From NCBI GenBank assembly GCA_045565995.1, contig JBJLEF010000004.1, positions 186,001-250,000 on the forward strand: a DNA stretch of 64,000 nt, in the 5' to 3' direction. The position numbers were made by a program, and so were the translations under genes. Of this stretch, positions 17,673 to 27,148 are shown one piece after another. Source of the DNA: UBA721 sp002705165. Lineage in GTDB: Bacteria; Planctomycetota; Planctomycetia; Pirellulales; Pirellulaceae. Under the pieces are notes generated by a model, which was given only the letters and a program-made list of their open reading frames with translations, searched no databases and was not told where the DNA came from. Numbering within the stretch: the first letter of the stretch is position 1; each line of letters begins with the position of its first letter.

Positions 17673-18295
17673 AGGTTTTTGGAATAAGAATCATCAACAA
17701 GACGTAGTAAACTATCGGAAGTCTGAGCTCCAACACAATAACGGTTCTTAAATTGGTAAGTTGGCACTGATTGAATGACGCGGGTTTGTGCCACCTGCCA
17801 GTCTTGGTCCACGGCGGCTTCCAGTTTGGAATCGTGAACCATTCTCTCTGCAGACCACTGTTTAGGTGAGATAGAATTCAGCAGCCCTTGGAGGACATCG
17901 ATTCGGTGGATGTTTTCGCCTTTGCCAAAGTAAGCCCGAAAGACTGCGTCCTGAAATGGCTCTAACACGCCATCCTCAGCAAGCCCTTTGGCGATGACCT
18001 GTGCACGACGACTATTGTAGGAATGTGTGCGTAATTTGTAATCCAGTCCGATTTTCAATGCCCGTTCCCGAATTTCGGCTTGCTTTCGGGCAATGTCAAC
18101 GTCGCGTCCGCTAAATAACTGTTCTAAGGGGATTCCATCTGATGGCGTGTCCGGGTGCAGTGGATACATTACGTATCTGACCTGAAACCCCGCTATTTCT
18201 TGCGCTTTATTCAAATAGGCCGCACCGATATAACACCAAGGACAAATGAAATCTGTATAAACCGTCAATTCAAATGGCTCCCCAGAATTATTCAT
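17669..18295 (-). CDS. DsbA family oxidoreductase (FrnE/HCCA-isomerase-like)
   Basis: 208 residues, no signal peptide, so cytoplasmic. Thioredoxin-fold protein with the DsbA-type insertion. The redox motif DFICPWCYIG is at residues 15-24 (Cys 18 and Cys 21). The FrnE subfamily signature is the YPLHPDTP segment at about 43-50, the ARVIAKGLAEDG-like helix (RAQVIAKGLAEDG) and the cis-proline region SVPTYQFKNRYCVGAQ near the end. The family includes polyketide-cluster FrnE and glutathione-dependent isomerases. Overlaps both neighbours (8 bases with the symporter, 4 with the cytochrome c). A link to cytochrome c maturation is tempting but the protein lacks an export signal. Confidence 0.88.
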   Translation of the reverse strand: MNNSGEPFELTVYTDFICPWCYIGAAYLNKAQEIAGFQVRYVMYPLHPDTPSDGIPLEQLFSGRDVDIARKQAEIRERALKIGLDYKLRTHSYNSRRAQVIAKGLAEDGVLEPFQDAVFRAYFGKGENIHRIDVLQGLLNSISPKQWSAERMVHDSKLEAAVDQDWQVAQTRVIQSVPTYQFKNRYCVGAQTSDSLLRLVDDSYSKNL

Positions 18296-19859
18296 GCGGT
18301 AATGCTTTCGTGAATAGCAAAGAGTCGTCGACCGGTTCGCCTTTGTAGGTGAAGAAACTTACAGTGGTAGCGACAAGTAAGGAGGTACAGGTCGTAAACA
18401 TTCCGTCCCACCAGGTGTTGTACCGGATTTGTCCGAAAGATCCTAAAAAATTAATCACTTCGTCTGAGGCATATTCTCCAATATAAAGTCTTATGAAAAC
18501 GTAAATAGCAAGCCCCCCTACCATTCCCCACATCACGCCAGTGGAGGTAGCTTTACGGTAAAGCAGGCCAACGAGTAGTATAGAAAGCAATAGTCCTAGG
18601 GTGGCACCGCTAACCGATAACAATAAATCAAAAACCGGCAGATTGCTAAACGACATCAAACAACCAATGCCGGTCACCAACACCCCAAAGATGAGAGTTA
18701 GTTTTCGATTCGTGCCTTTGCCCATGTTTCGACCCTTGTACCAATCGGTAACTAGCGTCGCCACCATACTATTGATACCGCTGTCTAAACTGCTCATTGC
18801 GGCAGCAAACAAACCTGCTAAAAGCAGACCCGTGATACCCGCACCGTCCATATAGTTCATTACATAATGAGGAAGTAGGCGATCTTTCGCAGCGTCCAGA
18901 CTGTAATCATTGAAGACTTCCAGAGACTCGGGAGCCTGATGATAGAACACGTATAATGCAGTACCAACGAGAAAAAATAGCGTGCATGAAAACAACGTAA
19001 AGATTCCCTTAACACCAAGAGAGAGTTGGGCGTCTTTAGTCGATTTCACAGTAATATAACGCTGATACGAGCCGTAAGTTGCAATCTGTCCACCTAAGTA
19101 GATAAAAAATCCGTAAGCAATAGCAGAGTAGACATTTCTTTCTCCCCAGCCACCATCAGTGGAATTCATCTTCATTTTGTCGTTGCTTTCCGCCACTTCA
19201 AATAAACTATTCCAACCGCCGTCAATATCGCCAACCAGCGAAAACAGTAAGAATATCATCCCACCTCCGAGGGCGAAGGCTTGAATAGTGTCAGTCCATA
19301 TTACGGCTTTTACGCCGCCCATAGCAGTATAGGCGGTGGCCAGCAGCCCAACGATTGCAATGATAATGGCGCCACTTTCGGCTGAAGGCGTTTCCAGTAC
19401 TTCCCCTAGGACTCTGGCGACGGCTAAAAGCATCGTTGCCATCCAGCCCGCAGAATAGAACATGAAGACAGTACTCGCCATTAGGCGTAATCTACGGTTA
19501 AACCGACGTTCAAAATATTCGTAAAGGCTGCTATAGCCCCAGCTCTTAAATTTGGGAATGAACCACTTGCAAGTTATGGGAATGACGACAAAGGGAATGA
19601 AAAGAATCGCAAGCAACTGGTGGTAGTCACCAAAGGCCCCTTCCGCAGGTAAACCTACGAAAGAATTTGAGCTAAACGTGGTAGCGAACAAGGATAAACC
19701 AACGGGCAGCCAATGCATGGCCTTCCCGCCATGAAAGAATTCGTCGTTAGTATCAGCTGTACGAGAAAAATAAATACCGAGAGCAACGACTAACGCCAAA
19801 TAAGCTATACAGATCCCCCAATCGACTGGAAGTATATCATCGAGTCCGGCAAATAGCAT
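18288..19859 (-). CDS. Sodium:solute symporter (SSS family)
   Basis: 523 residues, about 13 membrane helices, ATG start at 19859. SSS features are the first helix WGICIAYLALVVALGIYFS, the TANDEFFHGGKAMHWLPVGLS segment, ATTFSSNSFVGLPAEGAF in helix 2 (Na2-site region), the middle signature AYTAMGGVKAVIWTDTIQAF and AAMSSLDSGINSMVATLVTDWY (helix 9, conserved SSLDSxLNS). The protein therefore imports an organic solute with Na+. Planctomycete SSS genes of this kind often stand beside sialic acid or sugar genes. Here a sialidase-like secreted protein is the next gene upstream (20005), which fits but does not prove a sugar substrate. Confidence 0.92.
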   Translation of the reverse strand: MLFAGLDDILPVDWGICIAYLALVVALGIYFSRTADTNDEFFHGGKAMHWLPVGLSLFATTFSSNSFVGLPAEGAFGDYHQLLAILFIPFVVIPITCKWFIPKFKSWGYSSLYEYFERRFNRRLRLMASTVFMFYSAGWMATMLLAVARVLGEVLETPSAESGAIIIAIVGLLATAYTAMGGVKAVIWTDTIQAFALGGGMIFLLFSLVGDIDGGWNSLFEVAESNDKMKMNSTDGGWGERNVYSAIAYGFFIYLGGQIATYGSYQRYITVKSTKDAQLSLGVKGIFTLFSCTLFFLVGTALYVFYHQAPESLEVFNDYSLDAAKDRLLPHYVMNYMDGAGITGLLLAGLFAAAMSSLDSGINSMVATLVTDWYKGRNMGKGTNRKLTLIFGVLVTGIGCLMSFSNLPVFDLLLSVSGATLGLLLSILLVGLLYRKATSTGVMWGMVGGLAIYVFIRLYIGEYASDEVINFLGSFGQIRYNTWWDGMFTTCTSLLVATTVSFFTYKGEPVDDSLLFTKALPHE

Positions 19860-20004
19860 TAGGAGTTTTCATTCCATCAAAGTCGTAGTGTGAAGGTCGT
19901 CAGTTTGGTCAGCCTATGGTTCACTAACGTATTTTACGCAGATCTGGGCCTACGAGTTTGGGTAAAAATAGAACTAAATCGAGCTTTAATAGCCCACCGG
20001 ATTA

Positions 20005-21060
20005 TTAACGAAAGTTGAGTTTGGCGGTGAAAATGCTCGTTTTGCTTGCGCCCTCTTTGGTTTTGAGATGGCTCGAATACCAGGACACCAGAATACATCC
20101 TGGGCAAAGGGCCACCATCCCCGGATAGGAACAGTCACCACTGGAGGGTAGGTCTACCAAATCTACTAAACCACTGCTTTTTAGAACACTTATATTTGTA
20201 AAGACTTGTCCGTCGCGGATGTTGCGTCCCGCCACAAGCGTGTGTTCATCAAAATAAAACAATAGTGGTCCTCCAATGTACCTTCCCAGATCGATTGCCG
20301 TTGGGGATTTGTAAGGCGGTTGAAGAGTGATAAATTGCGCGTTGCGATTTCCTCCTTGCCTTGAAACGGCCTTTATCGTTCCTTTTTCATCGAAATGAAA
20401 CGAGGTCTCATCGCCATAATTCTGTTGAAAGTGACCCGCGTCGTTAAAAGAAATACCATCTGAGCTTTGCAGTAAGCGAGATTCCACGATTTCATCATGC
20501 CCCTTCAGGCCAGCAATTTCCATAAAGCGTTTGCGACGCCTAGCGCAAATGTAGATCTGATCGTTGTATGATGTACCACGCCAAACATAATGGCCATAGG
20601 TTCCGTTCAGTTCGAACGGTTCCGACCATTCAGCGCCATCGGAAGTGCGAACTCCATATCCAAGCATCTGGTTCATGTTGCGGATCTTCGGCTCAAGCTC
20701 TCCGCAATACCAGGTGCCAGTATATATAAACAGCTCTCCCCGAAATACAACAAAATGAGGGTCTCTGGTGTCACGATCCAGGACGTTAAAGGAATGGACT
20801 TGTTCCCATTCGTCACCGTCAGTACTCGCGAGTACTTTGATACAACTTGTCGGATGTACCATATGCCCGTCGGGGCAACTTCGGAAAGCCAGATAGATTC
20901 GTCCCTTAAACCACGTCAGGTCGGTAAACGCATTATGAGGCCCCTGTTCGTAGACCGTTTTGACATCGGTGACCGTTACGCTGGGAGCGCTGTTTTCACT
21001 GCCTAGAATGGGACTAAATAAAAGCAGGTAATTTAGAATGATCAAGCTTGAACGGCACAT
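20005..21060 (-). CDS. Secreted sialidase-like beta-propeller protein
   Basis: 351 residues with a signal peptide (MCRSSLIILNYLLLFSPILGS). The mature part reads as a six-bladed propeller of the exo-alpha-sialidase/BNR type: TSCIKVLASTDGDEWEQV, YGVRTSDGAEWSEPFEL and LLQSSDGISFNDAGHF are Asp-box-like S-x-D-G-x-x-W/F units. Further features are the early FKGRIYLAFRSCPDGH (arginine in an FR context) and SYPGMVALCPGCILVSWY. Catalytic Tyr/Glu pair not identified with certainty, so an enzyme activity is only possible. It is followed, after 145 bases, by the symporter on the same strand. Confidence 0.68.
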   Translation of the reverse strand: MCRSSLIILNYLLLFSPILGSENSAPSVTVTDVKTVYEQGPHNAFTDLTWFKGRIYLAFRSCPDGHMVHPTSCIKVLASTDGDEWEQVHSFNVLDRDTRDPHFVVFRGELFIYTGTWYCGELEPKIRNMNQMLGYGVRTSDGAEWSEPFELNGTYGHYVWRGTSYNDQIYICARRRKRFMEIAGLKGHDEIVESRLLQSSDGISFNDAGHFQQNYGDETSFHFDEKGTIKAVSRQGGNRNAQFITLQPPYKSPTAIDLGRYIGGPLLFYFDEHTLVAGRNIRDGQVFTNISVLKSSGLVDLVDLPSSGDCSYPGMVALCPGCILVSWYSSHLKTKEGASKTSIFTAKLNFR

Positions 21061-21249
21061 AGGGTAAAGTTCCTATCGATTGCTGAATTGAACACTGATG
21101 CGATAGTGTAAGCTCCATCTTACAACGTTTCGCTAGAAGGTTTCATGGTGCGCGTAAAAATTCATTTTCTACTCGATTTGGTTAGTGCGGTTGTTTGGTA
21201 ACAGAGGTTGGAGGCCTGTTTTCAAACCGTGACTCTAAGAATCAAGTTC

Positions 21250-21891
21250 CTAATCGTGATTGATGTGTCCGGTGCGAAGTGCATCTAAGCCTCGCCAGCA
21301 ATACCAGGTGGCAATGGTCCGAAACGGCGACCATCGATCTCCAATTTCGTGCATGGTGGTTCTGTCAGGACGTTCACCGCATCCGTAAAACTCACCGATG
21401 GCATTCCTAAGTCCTAGGTCGCCAATTGGAAACACGTTGAGTCTCCCCAGACCGAACATTAGGAACATGTCGGCCGTCCATGGTCCGATACCGCGTAAAT
21501 CGCATAACGCCTTTTTGATATTGGCGTCAGATAAAGCTCTCAGTTGAGGGATGCTTAAGTCTCCCTGGGCGAAAGCGTTTTGTATACCTCGAATACTACG
21601 TACCTTCGCACCTGAAATCCCCACCTGACGTAGTTCATGGTCAGTGATTCTTGATAGGCTTGATGGTGAAACTCTTTTGGTTCCGTTGATTTCGATGAAC
21701 CGTGTCCAAATGGTATGTGCCGCCGCCACTGACAACTGTTGCCCCGTGACCGCTCGAATCAACATTCTAAATGGGCTGGTATCGATTCTTAGGGTACAGG
21801 GCCCTACCGCATCAATTATCTTCCGCATGATACTGTCGGAGTTTCGAAGTTTCGTGACCGCCTGCGAAAACGTAGTATCGTTGATCTTCAC
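21250..21891 (-). CDS. AlkA-like DNA-3-methyladenine glycosylase (HhH-GPD)
   Basis: 213 residues; removes alkylated purines in base excision repair. Helix-hairpin-helix LRGIGPWTADMFLMF (132-146), followed by the GPD loop FPIGDLGLRNAI with the catalytic Asp at 158. The upstream FRMLIRAVTGQQLSVAAAHTIW and the late RTIATWYCWRGLDA match AlkA-type enzymes. No Fe-S cysteine cluster, so not an EndoIII or MutY. It starts with GTG that shares its first base with the TAG of the upstream membrane-protein gene (TAGTG), so the pair should be translated together even though the functions look unrelated. Confidence 0.92.
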   Translation of the reverse strand: MKINDTTFSQAVTKLRNSDSIMRKIIDAVGPCTLRIDTSPFRMLIRAVTGQQLSVAAAHTIWTRFIEINGTKRVSPSSLSRITDHELRQVGISGAKVRSIRGIQNAFAQGDLSIPQLRALSDANIKKALCDLRGIGPWTADMFLMFGLGRLNVFPIGDLGLRNAIGEFYGCGERPDRTTMHEIGDRWSPFRTIATWYCWRGLDALRTGHINHD

Positions 21892-22808
21892 TAGCGCACT
21901 ATTATTTCAGGCAGCTTTAGGCCGAATAGTTGTACGGAAACATTTGCGGGGAATCGCTCAGCCTGACGTCTAATGTCTTGGGTATGATCATTGTACGAAT
22001 CGATGCCCAAGATCCAGGCTCCGCGATCCATACTGTCTTCGGCTGATATAAGGTTGTTCTCAACCTGACAGTATTCCGCCAAAAGATGTTGGTTCCCTAC
22101 GCGGTAAAGGCAGATTTCAAAACAGAAAACAAGGATACAGGTCGTGAGGAGGCAAGTGGCGGTTTGAATCCCACGTCCGTAACGACTACTTCTATAATCA
22201 GCTGCAAGTATGACCAGAAAAAAGAAAGCGTTGATATAAACAGAGTAGTTCGCCAGCAAAAAGAACGCGTTAGCCCGGTTGTTGTAAAATCGAGAGGGAG
22301 TGATGTCACCCTCAAAAACACGAGAGCCATCCGGTTCAATCTGGATATTCCCGATCGCTAATGCGGGTTCAGCGACCATCAACATCGCTTCACGTTGGCG
22401 AACGTTCATACGTTCGATTTCGCGAGAAAAAGCGTTAACTATCTGGCCTCTTTGGACGCGGATATCTCCGGAGGCATCTCTTAAAAAATAGGGGACTGAA
22501 TCAGTGATTGCCGGCTGTTGAATCCATTCGCCATCGTTTAGGATCTTCTGTTCGAGCAAATAGAAAACGACGTTCGAACTATTTAGTCGTGACTGTAGGA
22601 TATCGTTAGAACCGTCCAAACGATAGGCGGAGCCTTCAATCCGATATGTACCATCTACCGTACCGGCAATAGGTGAGTCGAGAGAGTATTTCTTTCGGAC
22701 TTCGGATTCTACGTACGAAAACGTATAAAACGCAGAGGCTATCGTTAGCGAAAAAAAAACGAGACCCCACCAACGCCTATTACGTTCACGGCTTGATCTG
22801 TCGACCAT
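21891..22808 (-). CDS. GIDE-like membrane protein of unknown function
   Basis: 305 residues. One N-terminal membrane helix (WWGLVFFSLTIASAFYTFSYV), an outside domain of about 150 residues, a helix near 188-206 (ANYSVYINAFFFLVILA) and another near 215-235 (TATCLLTTCILVFCFEICLY), then a soluble tail. The first domain resembles the GIDE/MUL1 'BAM' domain: YRIEGSAYRLDG, SRLNSSNVVFYLLEQKI, a W before the S of ITDSVPYFLRDASGDIRVQ. In eukaryotes that domain precedes a RING finger; no RING is present here. Bacterial homologues are uncharacterised. Confidence in the family is moderate, in the coding status high. Confidence 0.65.
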   Translation of the reverse strand: MVDRSSRERNRRWWGLVFFSLTIASAFYTFSYVESEVRKKYSLDSPIAGTVDGTYRIEGSAYRLDGSNDILQSRLNSSNVVFYLLEQKILNDGEWIQQPAITDSVPYFLRDASGDIRVQRGQIVNAFSREIERMNVRQREAMLMVAEPALAIGNIQIEPDGSRVFEGDITPSRFYNNRANAFFLLANYSVYINAFFFLVILAADYRSSRYGRGIQTATCLLTTCILVFCFEICLYRVGNQHLLAEYCQVENNLISAEDSMDRGAWILGIDSYNDHTQDIRRQAERFPANVSVQLFGLKLPEIIVR

Positions 22809-22920
22809 ATCTTATTCTTAAAAAAAAAGATGCTGTTTCTAGTTCATCGCCTTATGATATAGAAAGGCTAACAAAAAAAGGTGTCTGGCGAATGCTTTTA
22901 TTTCTATTCCCTAAACATCC

Positions 22921-22926
22921 TATAAT
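22921..22926 (+). promoter_or_regulatory. Possible -10 element (TATAAT) for PPK2 gene
   Basis: A perfect TATAAT lies 28 bases before the ATG of the PPK2 gene in an AT-rich 145-base divergent gap. No good -35 sits 16-18 bases upstream, so this is a tentative assignment. Confidence 0.35.
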
Positions 22927-22953
22927 ATCTTCGGCTTAAAAACAGGATAGTCT

Positions 22954-23757
22954 ATGACGAACGAATTTATATACGCCCCGGCGGAGTTTCCGGGACTCGA
23001 CAAAATCTCTACAACAGCCCCGAGTGACGGCATCGAACGATCCGCGGCGAAGCGGGAATTCCAAGGTTTGCGAGAAGAGCTCGTGGATCTCCAGCGTGCT
23101 TTATTTGCGGAAAACAAACAGAGTCTTTTGATTGTTTTTCAGGCCTTGGATTGCGGTGGGAAGGACGGCACGATAAGGAAGGTGTTTCAGGGGCTGAACC
23201 CTCAGGGCGTCCGAGTCGCGTCTTTTAAGCGTCCTACGGAAACCGAACTTGAGCACGACTTTCTCTGGCGAATTCACCCTCACGCACCCGGGCGTGGGAT
23301 GATTTCAGTTTTTAATCGGTCTCATTATGAAGATGTTTTGGTACCTCTCGTAGAGAATCTCGCGCCTCGAGAATTAATCGAGAAACGTTATCGGCATATC
23401 AATGACTTTGAACAATGCTTGATGGACCATGGTACAACGGTATTAAAGTTTTTCTTGAATATTTCCAAAGACGAGCAAGCTCAAAGGCTTCAAGATCGTC
23501 TTAATCGTCCAGAAAAACGATGGAAATTTGAGCCCCAGGATTTAGAGAAGCGAGCGGACTGGGATAAGTACATGGAGGCCTTTAGTATTCTTTTTGAAGC
23601 GTGCAGTACCACGAACGCTCCCTGGCACATTATTCCTTCGGACGACAAATGGTATCGCAATTTGGTGATCACGCGAATTATCTATCAAGCGATGAAGCAG
23701 ATAGGCCCAGAGTATCCAAAATCACAATACGATCTTTCTGGGATCACAGTTGAATAA
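22954..23757 (+). CDS. ppk2: Polyphosphate kinase 2 family phosphotransferase
   Basis: 267 residues, single-domain PPK2. Walker A-like ALDCGGKDGT (64-73), the lid/Walker B region MISVFNRSHYEDVLV (116-130) and the polyP-binding basic segment ASFKRPTETELEHDFLWR (89-106) are all present. These enzymes move phosphate between polyphosphate and nucleotides. The short form with CGGKDG and FNRSHYEDV resembles class I and III members acting on ADP, GDP or AMP; sequence alone does not fix the class. ATG at 22954, with AGGA eight bases upstream. Expected role: stress-time nucleotide charging or polyP use in the cytoplasm. Confidence 0.93.
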   Translation: MTNEFIYAPAEFPGLDKISTTAPSDGIERSAAKREFQGLREELVDLQRALFAENKQSLLIVFQALDCGGKDGTIRKVFQGLNPQGVRVASFKRPTETELEHDFLWRIHPHAPGRGMISVFNRSHYEDVLVPLVENLAPRELIEKRYRHINDFEQCLMDHGTTVLKFFLNISKDEQAQRLQDRLNRPEKRWKFEPQDLEKRADWDKYMEAFSILFEACSTTNAPWHIIPSDDKWYRNLVITRIIYQAMKQIGPEYPKSQYDLSGITVE

Positions 23758-23771
23758 AGGAATTACGCTTT

Positions 23772-25106
23772 ATGACTATAGTATTTAATCGCAGAGTCGC
23801 AATCGCCGCAGCGCTGACTGCGGTAACGGACTCCGTGGTTTCGAGTGAGGATGGACGACCTAAAGTAACTCGCCCGAGAGCAACGGATGGGGATGATAGG
23901 TCGGAACCTGATTGGGATGAGCATTTAACGATAACTGTCGGAAACCAGGGAGCCGATATTAATGGAAAAGATGATCGAGCCATTCAAGCAGCAGTCGATT
24001 ATATTCGGCGAATAGGGACTGGTACCGTCAAGCTAACCGCCGGTGTGTTTCAACTCAGAAACTCAATCCACTTACCCTCGAACCTGCGAATGATCGGTAG
24101 CGGTGATGACACAGTGATCACTAAGGACGCATCACACTCCGCGAATATAGTGGATGATTCTGATTGGTACGATCAGGAAATCACCCTCAAAGCTGGCCAC
24201 GGATTCCGAGTGGGTGACGGAGTGTTTATAACGGCTAAAAATACAAACAACGGAGATGCGGTTCATGTCAAACGGACACTCGTCGCAAACAAAGGTAATC
24301 GCTTTAAGTTAAACGATGGGTTGCGCAAGAATATCTGGTTGACCGGTAACCCGAAAGCCACCAGTGTTTTCCCGCTATTAACGAGTGAATATTCAGCTGA
24401 CGTTCTCATTGAGAACCTTGTGTTGGATGGTAACCGAGCGAACAATGTGAATATGAATGGCAACTATGGCGGTTGTATTTTCCTGCAGGACTGTAAGCGT
24501 TATACGATGAGGGGTGTTACAACCAGAAATTATAATGGTGATGGAATTAGCTTCCAGATCTGCCACGATGTGATCGTCGAAAATTGCAAAAGTCATGGCA
24601 ACGCTGACTTAGGTGTTCATCCCGGGTCGGGTTCACAACGACCCCTCATCCGTAAAAATCATTTATTCGACAACTCGATTGGGATCTTTTGGTGCTGGGG
24701 TGTTCGCTACGGACTTGCAGAGAATAATTTCATCAAGAGTAATAAAGATTACGGGATCTCGATCGGTCATTGTGATACCGACAATACGATGCGAGATAAT
24801 GACGTGATCGATAGTGGGAAAGTGGGCATCCTCTTTCGAAACGATACACGGGGTCGTGATTTTTGGGCGAATCGCAACCTGATCACGAAAAATCGAATTT
24901 CTAATAGCGGCGGAGGAAGCGGCGTCGCCATCAAGCTAGATGGTCAAACGAAAGACACCAAGGTTATCGGGAATATTATTACCGACGACAGAGGCCAGGC
25001 CGAACGCATTGGTATCGAAGTCAATGCTGACGTTGGTAATGTTCAACTTATCGATAATAAGATTGAGGGGGTGAAGACCCGGGTCATCGATAACCGAGTC
25101 CCTTGA
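23772..25106 (+). CDS. Secreted right-handed parallel beta-helix (pectate-lyase-like) protein
   Basis: 444 residues, 14 bases after the PPK2 gene, with AAGGAA upstream of the ATG. The N-terminus has NRRVAIAAALTAVTDSVV, a twin-arginine-like or ordinary signal peptide. Then DDRAIQAAVDYIRRIGTGTVKL, the standard opening of pectate lyase superfamily folds. Many short beta-helix coils follow (RGVTTRNYNGDGISFQICHD, VIVENCKSHGNADLG, NLITKNRISNSGGGSGVAI). Such proteins cleave or bind acidic polysaccharides. Catalytic residues are not assignable by eye. It ends convergently, six bases from the S9 peptidase. Confidence 0.82.
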   Translation: MTIVFNRRVAIAAALTAVTDSVVSSEDGRPKVTRPRATDGDDRSEPDWDEHLTITVGNQGADINGKDDRAIQAAVDYIRRIGTGTVKLTAGVFQLRNSIHLPSNLRMIGSGDDTVITKDASHSANIVDDSDWYDQEITLKAGHGFRVGDGVFITAKNTNNGDAVHVKRTLVANKGNRFKLNDGLRKNIWLTGNPKATSVFPLLTSEYSADVLIENLVLDGNRANNVNMNGNYGGCIFLQDCKRYTMRGVTTRNYNGDGISFQICHDVIVENCKSHGNADLGVHPGSGSQRPLIRKNHLFDNSIGIFWCWGVRYGLAENNFIKSNKDYGISIGHCDTDNTMRDNDVIDSGKVGILFRNDTRGRDFWANRNLITKNRISNSGGGSGVAIKLDGQTKDTKVIGNIITDDRGQAERIGIEVNADVGNVQLIDNKIEGVKTRVIDNRVP

Positions 25107-25111
25107 GGTCG

Positions 25112-27148
25112 TTATTTGTAACGCTCAAACCAAGCCGTTAAGTAATTTAGCTTCATCCATATCCTGCTTGGGCGAGCAGCGATCGCGTGGGATGACTCGG
25201 GGACTCTGATCAACATGGTGTCTACCTTGTTTATTTTTAAAGCATGATAGAATTGCTCTGCCTCGGTGATTGGTGTTCGCCAATCCTGTTCTCCCGTCAT
25301 TAACATGGTGGGGGTTTTAACCTTGTCTGCATAGGACAATGGAGACCGTCGACGATATTCCTCGGGCACGACTGTTGGTGCTCCATCAAACCAGTATTGG
25401 CTGAAATAGAGATATCCGTCAGAAGTATAGGCTAAAGTCTCCCAGTTGATCACTGGTTTTTGGGAGAGAGCCGCCCTGAATCTATCGGTCTTTGTAACGA
25501 GCCAGGCTGTCAGAATCCCTCCACCGCTACCGCCCGTGACATAGAGCCGGTTCTCGTCGACTGCGTAGTTCTCTAGGGCATAATCCACTGCGGACATAAG
25601 GTCTTCAAAGTCGCCTTGTTGAGGATAGTCCTTATCAATGAGCTGGGCGAATTCTTCGCCATAACTAGTCGAACCCCTCGGGTTAGTGTAGATGACTACG
25701 TAACCAGCGGCGGCGTATAATTGTGGTTCCATCGCGAAACGGGAACCGTAATTTGCAAATGGCCCCCCATGGATCTCAAGCACTAGGGGGTAGGTCTTCC
25801 CGGTTTCTCGTGAAAAGTTGGGCGGCAGGACGACCCAACCATCAATAGGCCGATCATCGAATGAGCTTTTGAATTCGAAACGTTTGACCTTGCCGATAGT
25901 GTGGTTTTGGACGAACTCGCTTGTAACGTCCGTAATGATCTTGGTATCCGACACAGTAGCGATGGCGATTTCGGACGGTCGATCTAAGGCAGCCTGTGGA
26001 AACACAAGAACTCCCTCGTTCGAAACGCTGAAACCGCCTCCCTGGTAAGGCCTGCCAATGCTAACTCCTCCGACATTGTTGGCAAGACCCTCCCGTAAAT
26101 TATCGGAAGGGGGATCATAGAGACCTATTTTACCAATACCACGATCATCGTAACGTATATATGTTTGGCCGCTTTTGAGGGTGCTTATACCAGTAATGTC
26201 GCGATCAAAATGCTTGGTTACATTACGTATGTCTTTGCTAACGGAACTGTAAATGAATAAATCACTTTGTTGATAACTATGCTTTAGATCTTTGTAGCCA
26301 ATAAAATAAATCTCATTACCATTAAAGAGACTTTGTGGAAAGGACACGGGGCCGTCGATATCTATAACCACTTCGGATTGCTTGGCTTTTATGTCAAACG
26401 AATATATACGCGAGTTGCGTGGTGTATGCTCCCAGTCGTCGTAGAGCTGACCGGAAAAAAGAACTTCGTGGTGGTTTCTCCAAGAGAATGGCCCTTTGTG
26501 ATCAAAGCTACTGTCAGTAAGCGTTTCAGTAAAATGAGAGCCAGTGTGGAGAAGAAATAGTTGGTGATTACCGTGGGGTAGGTAGCCTTGTCCGTCTCGA
26601 CGGTATATGTCCCGCTCAATCTCAATTACAGCCGGCGCCCATTTTCCGGACTTGGACTCATCCGGCTCCGCCACCAAACGTCGCTGTTCTCTTGCCACGA
26701 ACCCGTTGAAAATGACAACTTCGCCGTCCGGGCGATAAGCTAAATTCTTGGCACTAACGTTTATACTTATTGACTTAAAAGTGGTTGCACGACCGGGCTT
26801 AACTAACAGGATCAAATCCTGTTTGCCGCGCTTTGCGGCAACAGCAAATTCGCTCGAATCAGGCGACCACGTCGGCGCAGACGTAAGTTCATGTTTCTTT
26901 AAGATGACTTTCGATACGCCGGTGTCGCAGTCGTAACAGACTAAGTGTTTATCGAATCGATCGGCGTCTTTGTTGGCAACGACGTGGTTATAGAGAACCC
27001 AATTCCCGTCGGGGGAAATTATTGGATTAGAGGCGTATTCCAGTTCGAACACGTCTTCTCCTGCCAGCGGAGTCTGGGCCGGGAGCGGCTTGGAAAAAAC
27101 GAGATATACCGCAATCGCAAGCAGAAGGAGAGTAACGTTATTCTTCAT
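25112..27148 (-). CDS. S9 family prolyl oligopeptidase-type peptidase
   Basis: 678 residues with a signal peptide (NVTLLLLAIAVYLVF). N-terminal beta-propeller with TolB-like units (SPDGNWVLYNHVV, WSPDSSEFAVAA) up to about 410, then an alpha/beta hydrolase domain. Catalytic triad visible: Ser in YVTGGSGGGILTA (near 541), Asp in TGEQDWRTP (near 619) and His in PESSHAIAARP (near 654). Family S9C enzymes (acylaminoacyl/dipeptidyl type) trim short peptides, here outside the cytoplasmic membrane. The ATG lies inside the 3' end of the tricorn-like gene (11-base overlap), so the two peptidases are made together, consistent with sequential peptide degradation. Confidence 0.93.
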   Translation of the reverse strand: MKNNVTLLLLAIAVYLVFSKPLPAQTPLAGEDVFELEYASNPIISPDGNWVLYNHVVANKDADRFDKHLVCYDCDTGVSKVILKKHELTSAPTWSPDSSEFAVAAKRGKQDLILLVKPGRATTFKSISINVSAKNLAYRPDGEVVIFNGFVAREQRRLVAEPDESKSGKWAPAVIEIERDIYRRDGQGYLPHGNHQLFLLHTGSHFTETLTDSSFDHKGPFSWRNHHEVLFSGQLYDDWEHTPRNSRIYSFDIKAKQSEVVIDIDGPVSFPQSLFNGNEIYFIGYKDLKHSYQQSDLFIYSSVSKDIRNVTKHFDRDITGISTLKSGQTYIRYDDRGIGKIGLYDPPSDNLREGLANNVGGVSIGRPYQGGGFSVSNEGVLVFPQAALDRPSEIAIATVSDTKIITDVTSEFVQNHTIGKVKRFEFKSSFDDRPIDGWVVLPPNFSRETGKTYPLVLEIHGGPFANYGSRFAMEPQLYAAAGYVVIYTNPRGSTSYGEEFAQLIDKDYPQQGDFEDLMSAVDYALENYAVDENRLYVTGGSGGGILTAWLVTKTDRFRAALSQKPVINWETLAYTSDGYLYFSQYWFDGAPTVVPEEYRRRSPLSYADKVKTPTMLMTGEQDWRTPITEAEQFYHALKINKVDTMLIRVPESSHAIAARPSRIWMKLNYLTAWFERYK

